Positions 60,649-64,000 of a DNA stretch of 64,000 nucleotides are shown here, piece after piece. Source of the DNA: Bradyrhizobium sp. 21 (GTDB lineage: Bacteria > Pseudomonadota > Alphaproteobacteria > Rhizobiales > Xanthobacteraceae). The DNA lies in NCBI RefSeq assembly GCF_023073335.1, contig NZ_JADPJG010000002.1, positions 94,159 to 158,158 of the forward strand, written 5' to 3'. The translations under genes and the position numbers were made by a program. Under the pieces are notes generated by a model. That model was not told the origin of the DNA. It saw nothing but the letters and a program-made list of their open reading frames with translations, and did no database searches. Positions within the stretch are counted from its first letter, which is position 1. The number at the start of each line of letters is the position of its first letter.

Positions 60649-61895
60649 CCGCGACCATCCTCTTCGTCGATGACGAGCCGGACCTCGAGGCGTTGGTTCT
60701 GCAAAAATTCCGCAGGCAGATTCGCGATGGGCTGGTGACCATCATGTTTGCGCGCGACGGCCTCGAGGCGCTGCAATCGCTCGAGCAAAATCCACACGTC
60801 GACATGGTGGTCTCCGACATCAACATGCCGCGGATGGACGGGCTGTCGCTGCTGGCGAAGCTCCAGGAAGCCGAAGACAAGAAGTCCACCATCATCGTCT
60901 CGGCCTATGGCGACATGAGCAATATCCGCACCGCCATGAACCGCGGTGCGTTCGACTTCCTGACCAAACCGATCGACTTCGCCGATCTGGAGATGACGAT
61001 CCAGAAGACCATCCGTCACATCGAAATGCTGCGCGAGGTGCGCCGCCGCCAGGCGGAGGCCGAACGCGCCCATGCCTCGCTGTCGCGTTTCTTCTCGCCG
61101 GAAATCGCCAGGCGCCTGGCGGCGGATGTCGAGGGCAACGGCATGGAAGTGCAGTGGCGCGATGTCGCGACCATCTTCACCGATATCACCGGCTTTACAT
61201 CGCTGGTTGAGACTGCGCCGCCCGAGACGCTGGGTGAACTCCTCAACGAATATGTCGGCGGCATGACCGAGATCGTCTTCGCGCATGAGGGAACGGTCGC
61301 AAAAATCATCGGCGATGCGATCCAGGTGCTCTTCAACGCGCCCGGCGATCAGCCGGATTATGCGACACGAGCGGTCGCCTGCGCCCACGATCTCGATGCC
61401 TGGGCGCAGGATTTTTGTGCGCGCTGGAAGGCCAGGGGCGTAAATTTCGGCACCACCCGGATCGGCATTCACGCCGGGCCGGCACTGGTCGGCAATTTCG
61501 GTGGCAATCGGTTCTTCGACTACACCGCGTATGGGGACTCCATCAACATCGCGGCCCGGCTGGAAGCCGCGAACAAGCATCTGGGAACGCGCATTTGCGT
61601 CAGTGCCAGCGTCGCCAAGGCCGCCGAGAGCTTTCAAGGGCGCCCGGTCGGTGAGCTGATGCTGCGCGGACGCAGCGAGTCGTTGCGCGCCTTCGAGCCG
61701 CTGGCGCAAGCCCAATTCGCTGCGCCGGAAACGGCGCTGTATTCCCAGGCTTTTGCCAAGATGGAGGCCGGGGATGCCGCCGCCATGCCGGCCTTCGCCG
61801 CGCTGGTCGGGATGCATGCCGACGATTCCCTGGCCGGCTTTCACCTGAAACGCCTGCTCAATGGCGCCAAGGGCATTCGTATGCAACTGGAATAG
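60645..61895 (+). CDS. Response regulator fused to class III adenylate/guanylate cyclase
   Basis: A 416-residue protein. Residues 1-120 are a receiver domain (Asp9-Asp10, phospho-acceptor Asp58 in VVSDINMPRMDG, Lys108 in FLTKPID). A helical linker (EVRRRQAEAERAHASLSRFFSPEIARRL read in segments) leads to a class III cyclase domain: ATIFTDITGFTSL with the first metal Asp, KIIGDAIQVLFNAP with the second, and GIHAGPALVGNFGG and FDYTAYGDSINIAARLE with transition-state residues. It should make cAMP (or cGMP) when phosphorylated by the kinase two genes upstream. Start overlaps the previous stop (ATGA). A 60-residue tail follows the cyclase. Confidence 0.93.
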   Translation: MTATILFVDDEPDLEALVLQKFRRQIRDGLVTIMFARDGLEALQSLEQNPHVDMVVSDINMPRMDGLSLLAKLQEAEDKKSTIIVSAYGDMSNIRTAMNRGAFDFLTKPIDFADLEMTIQKTIRHIEMLREVRRRQAEAERAHASLSRFFSPEIARRLAADVEGNGMEVQWRDVATIFTDITGFTSLVETAPPETLGELLNEYVGGMTEIVFAHEGTVAKIIGDAIQVLFNAPGDQPDYATRAVACAHDLDAWAQDFCARWKARGVNFGTTRIGIHAGPALVGNFGGNRFFDYTAYGDSINIAARLEAANKHLGTRICVSASVAKAAESFQGRPVGELMLRGRSESLRAFEPLAQAQFAAPETALYSQAFAKMEAGDAAAMPAFAALVGMHADDSLAGFHLKRLLNGAKGIRMQLE

Positions 61896-61904
61896 GAGTC
61901 CGAC

Positions 61905-62651
61905 ATGACGCGCGAATTCTCCGCCGGCAATTACCGCTTCATTCCGTCTGTGTTCCAGTATTCGGCCGGCGCGGCCGCCGATGCCGGCTACGAGATCGAG
62001 CGCGTCCGCTTCGACCGTCTGGTGCCCTTGGCCGAGGGATTTGCGCTCGCGGCGAAGTATATCCAGGAAGCCGGCCGGCCGTTGACGGCGTTCTGTGCCT
62101 GCGAGCTGCGCTCACCGGCGGCCTTCAGCGAGGAAGGCTTTCGCGCGTTCAATCTGCATTATGTGAAGACGCTGTCCGAATGGGGCATCTTCGACGGCAC
62201 CACCAATCCGGTGGCGCGCAGCAATGTCTGTCCCGAGATCGACCCGCCGTCCGAGCCGTCGTTCTATGCCTTCTCCTTCACGCGCCCAACAAGCGCGAAG
62301 GCGCCGAGCTTCGTGATCGCTGGCGGCGCCGAGGCGCGCGAGGGCAGCGGCAGCTATGTCGAGCGCACGGTGCGCTACCGCGACCTCAGTCCGGAAGGCC
62401 TGCGCGAGAAGGTCCGCTTCACCACCACCTCGCAGATGGAGAACCGGCTAACGGCATTTGGTTTCGGCTGGAAGGACACGACCGGCGTGCAGGCCTATTC
62501 CGTGCACGACTTCCACCACGCGCTGGTCGACGAACTCGTCCGCCGCGGCGCGTTGCGCTCCGGCCTGACCTGGCATTTCGCCCGCCCGCCGGTGGTCGAT
62601 CTCGAATACGAGATGGATTGCCGCCGCGTGATGCGCGAGACCGTGATCTAA
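61905..62651 (+). CDS. Conserved protein of unknown function in signalling operon
   Basis: A 248-residue soluble protein without signal peptide or membrane segment. I do not recognise the fold with certainty. Visible stretches include FIPSVFQYSAGAAA, TAFCACELRSPAAF, GTTNPVARSNVCPE and VAGG-like FVIAGGAEARE; a RidA/YjgF-like deaminase fold, such as the CnbZ-type deaminases, is a weak possibility. Start ATG 61905 has AGGAGTCCGAC upstream, 9 bp after the cyclase, so it is translated from the same message. Its end overlaps the convergent peptide-importer permease stop by four bases. Confidence 0.75.
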   Translation: MTREFSAGNYRFIPSVFQYSAGAAADAGYEIERVRFDRLVPLAEGFALAAKYIQEAGRPLTAFCACELRSPAAFSEEGFRAFNLHYVKTLSEWGIFDGTTNPVARSNVCPEIDPPSEPSFYAFSFTRPTSAKAPSFVIAGGAEAREGSGSYVERTVRYRDLSPEGLREKVRFTTTSQMENRLTAFGFGWKDTTGVQAYSVHDFHHALVDELVRRGALRSGLTWHFARPPVVDLEYEMDCRRVMRETVI

Positions 62652-63535
62652 CGCTGGCGCGGATCGAGCGCGTCGCGCAGGCCGTCTCCGAGCAGGTTCA
62701 GCGACAGCACCACGAGGAAGATCGCAAGCCCCGGCCACATCGCCATCCAGGGCGCTTGGGTCAGGAAGCGTTGCGCGGCATTGAGCATGCTGCCCCAGGA
62801 CGGCGCCGGCGGCTGCTGGCCGAGGCCGAGGAATGACAGCGCGGCTTCGGCGATGATGGCGGTGGCGATCGAGAGCGTGGCCTGCACCAGCAGCGGGGGC
62901 AGGATGTTCGGCAGGATATGCGAGAATGCGATACGCCAAGGCGGATTGCCGAGCGCGCGGGCGGCCTCGACATAGTCCTCGGCCTTGACGTTCAACACCA
63001 GGCCGCGGGTGAGGCGGATGAAGATCGGCGTGGCCGAGATACCGATCGCGATCATGGCATTGCCGAGGCTGGGCCCGAGGAATGCGGCCAGCGCGATCGC
63101 CAGGATCAGGAACGGGCAGGCCAGCATTGCATCGGTGATCCGGCTGATCAGCGCATCCGTGAAGCCGCCGCGATAACCGGCGAGCAGGCCGAGGGGCACG
63201 CCGATGCCGAGCGCGATCGCAACCGAGATGAGGCCGGCAAGCAGCGACGCGCGCGCGCCATAGACGACGCGGCTCAGGATGTCGCGGCCGAGCTCGTCGG
63301 TGCCGAACCAGTGCGCCGCGGTGGGCGGCTTGCGAACCAGGCTCCAGCTCGTCGCGATGGGATCATAGGGCACCACGAGCGGCGCGAGGGCCGCAAGCAG
63401 GATGAACGCAGTGATCACGACAAGCCCGAACACGGCGGCCTTGCGCTTGAACAGCCGCCGCCGCGCGCGGCGCGCCGGGCTATCCAGTTCGTAGGCTTGA
63501 TTGGCGGGACTGGCCGGCAGCGCAGTGTCGGTCAT
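62648..63535 (-). CDS. ABC peptide/nickel transporter permease (DppC/OppC type)
   Basis: A 295-residue permease. The N-terminal cytoplasmic part (ARRARRRLFKRKAAVFGLV) precedes the first helix, then the DppC-family motif HWFGTDELGRDILSRVVYGARASL near 75-98 read in segments, and the coupling loop EDYVEAARALGNPPWRIAFSHILPNILP near 184-210. It pairs with the DppB-type permease whose gene ends 3 bp upstream on the same strand. Together they import dipeptides, oligopeptides, or nickel chelates. Start ATG 63535. Binding protein and ATPase genes are not in the window. Confidence 0.93.
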   Translation of the reverse strand: MTDTALPASPANQAYELDSPARRARRRLFKRKAAVFGLVVITAFILLAALAPLVVPYDPIATSWSLVRKPPTAAHWFGTDELGRDILSRVVYGARASLLAGLISVAIALGIGVPLGLLAGYRGGFTDALISRITDAMLACPFLILAIALAAFLGPSLGNAMIAIGISATPIFIRLTRGLVLNVKAEDYVEAARALGNPPWRIAFSHILPNILPPLLVQATLSIATAIIAEAALSFLGLGQQPPAPSWGSMLNAAQRFLTQAPWMAMWPGLAIFLVVLSLNLLGDGLRDALDPRQR

Positions 63536-63538
63536 CGC

Positions 63539-64000
63539 CTAGCCCCTTAGCCGCGGATTGACGAGGATGTAGGCGACGTCTGCGACCAGGTTCAGCATGA
63601 TGTAGACCGTGGCCGTCACCAGCACCACGCCCTGCACCACCGCGTAGTCACGGTTGAACACGGCATCCACGATCAGCTTGCCGAAGCCGGGAATGGAGAA
63701 GATCTGCTCGGTCAGCACGGCACCTGACAATAGCGTGCCAAGCTCGAGCGCGCCGAGCGTGATGATCGGCGTCAGCGCGTTGCGCATGGCATGCTTGAGG
63801 ATTACCGAGCGCTCGGACAAGCCCTTGGCGCGCGCGGTACGGACATAGTCGCTCTCCAGCACCTGGAGCATGGCGCTGCGGGTGTGTCGCATCAGGATCG
63901 CGGAGATCGCATTGCCGAGCACGAAGGCCGGCATGATAGTGGCGGCAAGGCTCGCCCGCCAGTTCTCGGTGAGCGGGACATAGCCCGAGGCCGGCAGCCA
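63539..64000 (-). CDS. ABC peptide/nickel transporter permease (DppB/OppB type), partial
   Basis: The C-terminal part (at least 153 residues) of a DppB-type permease; the N-terminus lies beyond the window. The coupling loop is VLESDYVRTARAKGLSERSVILKHAMRNALTPII read in segments, followed by GALLSGAVLTEQIF-like and FSIPGFGKLIVDAVFNRDYAVVQGVVL stretches of the family, and the VNPRLRG end common to DppB proteins. The short frame starting at Met 63934 is only the part after an internal methionine. The next permease gene starts 3 bp after its stop. Confidence 0.92.
   Translation of the reverse strand, partial: WLPASGYVPLTENWRASLAATIMPAFVLGNAISAILMRHTRSAMLQVLESDYVRTARAKGLSERSVILKHAMRNALTPIITLGALELGTLLSGAVLTEQIFSIPGFGKLIVDAVFNRDYAVVQGVVLVTATVYIMLNLVADVAYILVNPRLRG

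Noticed and set aside
1..64000. tRNA, rRNA or attachment sites marking an island
   Set aside because: None was recognised by eye on either strand, and GC content and codon use look even throughout, so no island is claimed.

Overview
The window is a high-GC alphaproteobacterial chromosome segment, most likely Bradyrhizobium or a very close relative. The evidence is the narK / single-domain haemoglobin / flavoprotein / NasC order known from Bradyrhizobium nitrate assimilation, several intergenic palindromic repeat families that recur in that genus, and a FixK/FNR-type box. No rRNA, tRNA, phage, transposase or CRISPR array was seen. It reads as ordinary core and metabolic chromosome rather than a recent island.

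Region 1 (1-13.8 kb) is a complete nitrate uptake and reduction locus. On the minus strand are a PP2C phosphatase/Ser-Thr kinase fusion (cut by the window edge) and a formate/nitrite channel. Divergent from these are an ABC nitrate importer (nrtA, nrtB and a fused double-ATPase nrtC), then narK, a haemoglobin, an FAD reductase and the molybdenum nitrate reductase nasC. Three transcription units (channel, nrtA, narK) each carry a sigma-54 -24/-12 promoter followed at once by an RNA hairpin with an A-N-C-G-A-N hexaloop, the signature expected for an ANTAR antiterminator such as NasT. nrtA and narK also share a TTGTGCGNCGCACAA palindrome about 112 bp upstream of the -24 element. No nitrite reductase and no nasST genes are in the window.

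Region 2 (14-23 kb) holds an aldo/keto reductase, an EamA exporter, a zinc alcohol dehydrogenase, polyphosphate kinase 2, an Lrp/AsnC regulator divergent from a large AceE-like transketolase, and an aldehyde dehydrogenase.

Region 3 (23-40 kb) looks like sugar-acid catabolism: an SMP-30 lactonase divergent from a uronate dehydrogenase-like gene, an MFS transporter, a GntR regulator divergent from an IlvD/Edd dehydratase and a TRAP DctPQM transporter, an enoyl-CoA hydratase, a ferredoxin-type reductase and two PfkB kinases. A decayed 3' fragment of a second uronate dehydrogenase lies beside the GntR gene. A small secreted protein gene has a perfect TTGAT-N4-ATCAA box upstream.

Region 4 (40-52.3 kb) has a VOC protein, a TetR regulator, then a seven-gene run: ABC importer of the nitrate/sulfonate/pyrimidine type, enolase-superfamily enzyme, Gfo/Idh/MocA dehydrogenase, DUF993 aldolase-like protein and a TIM-barrel isomerase. 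This is the best candidate for an undescribed pathway. A P450 divergent from a split thiamine-diphosphate decarboxylase follows.

Region 5 (52.4-64 kb) is a TetR-controlled RND efflux pump, a hybrid signalling operon (histidine kinase, single-domain response regulator, response regulator fused to a class III nucleotide cyclase, unknown protein), and the edge of a Dpp/Opp-type peptide importer on the minus strand.
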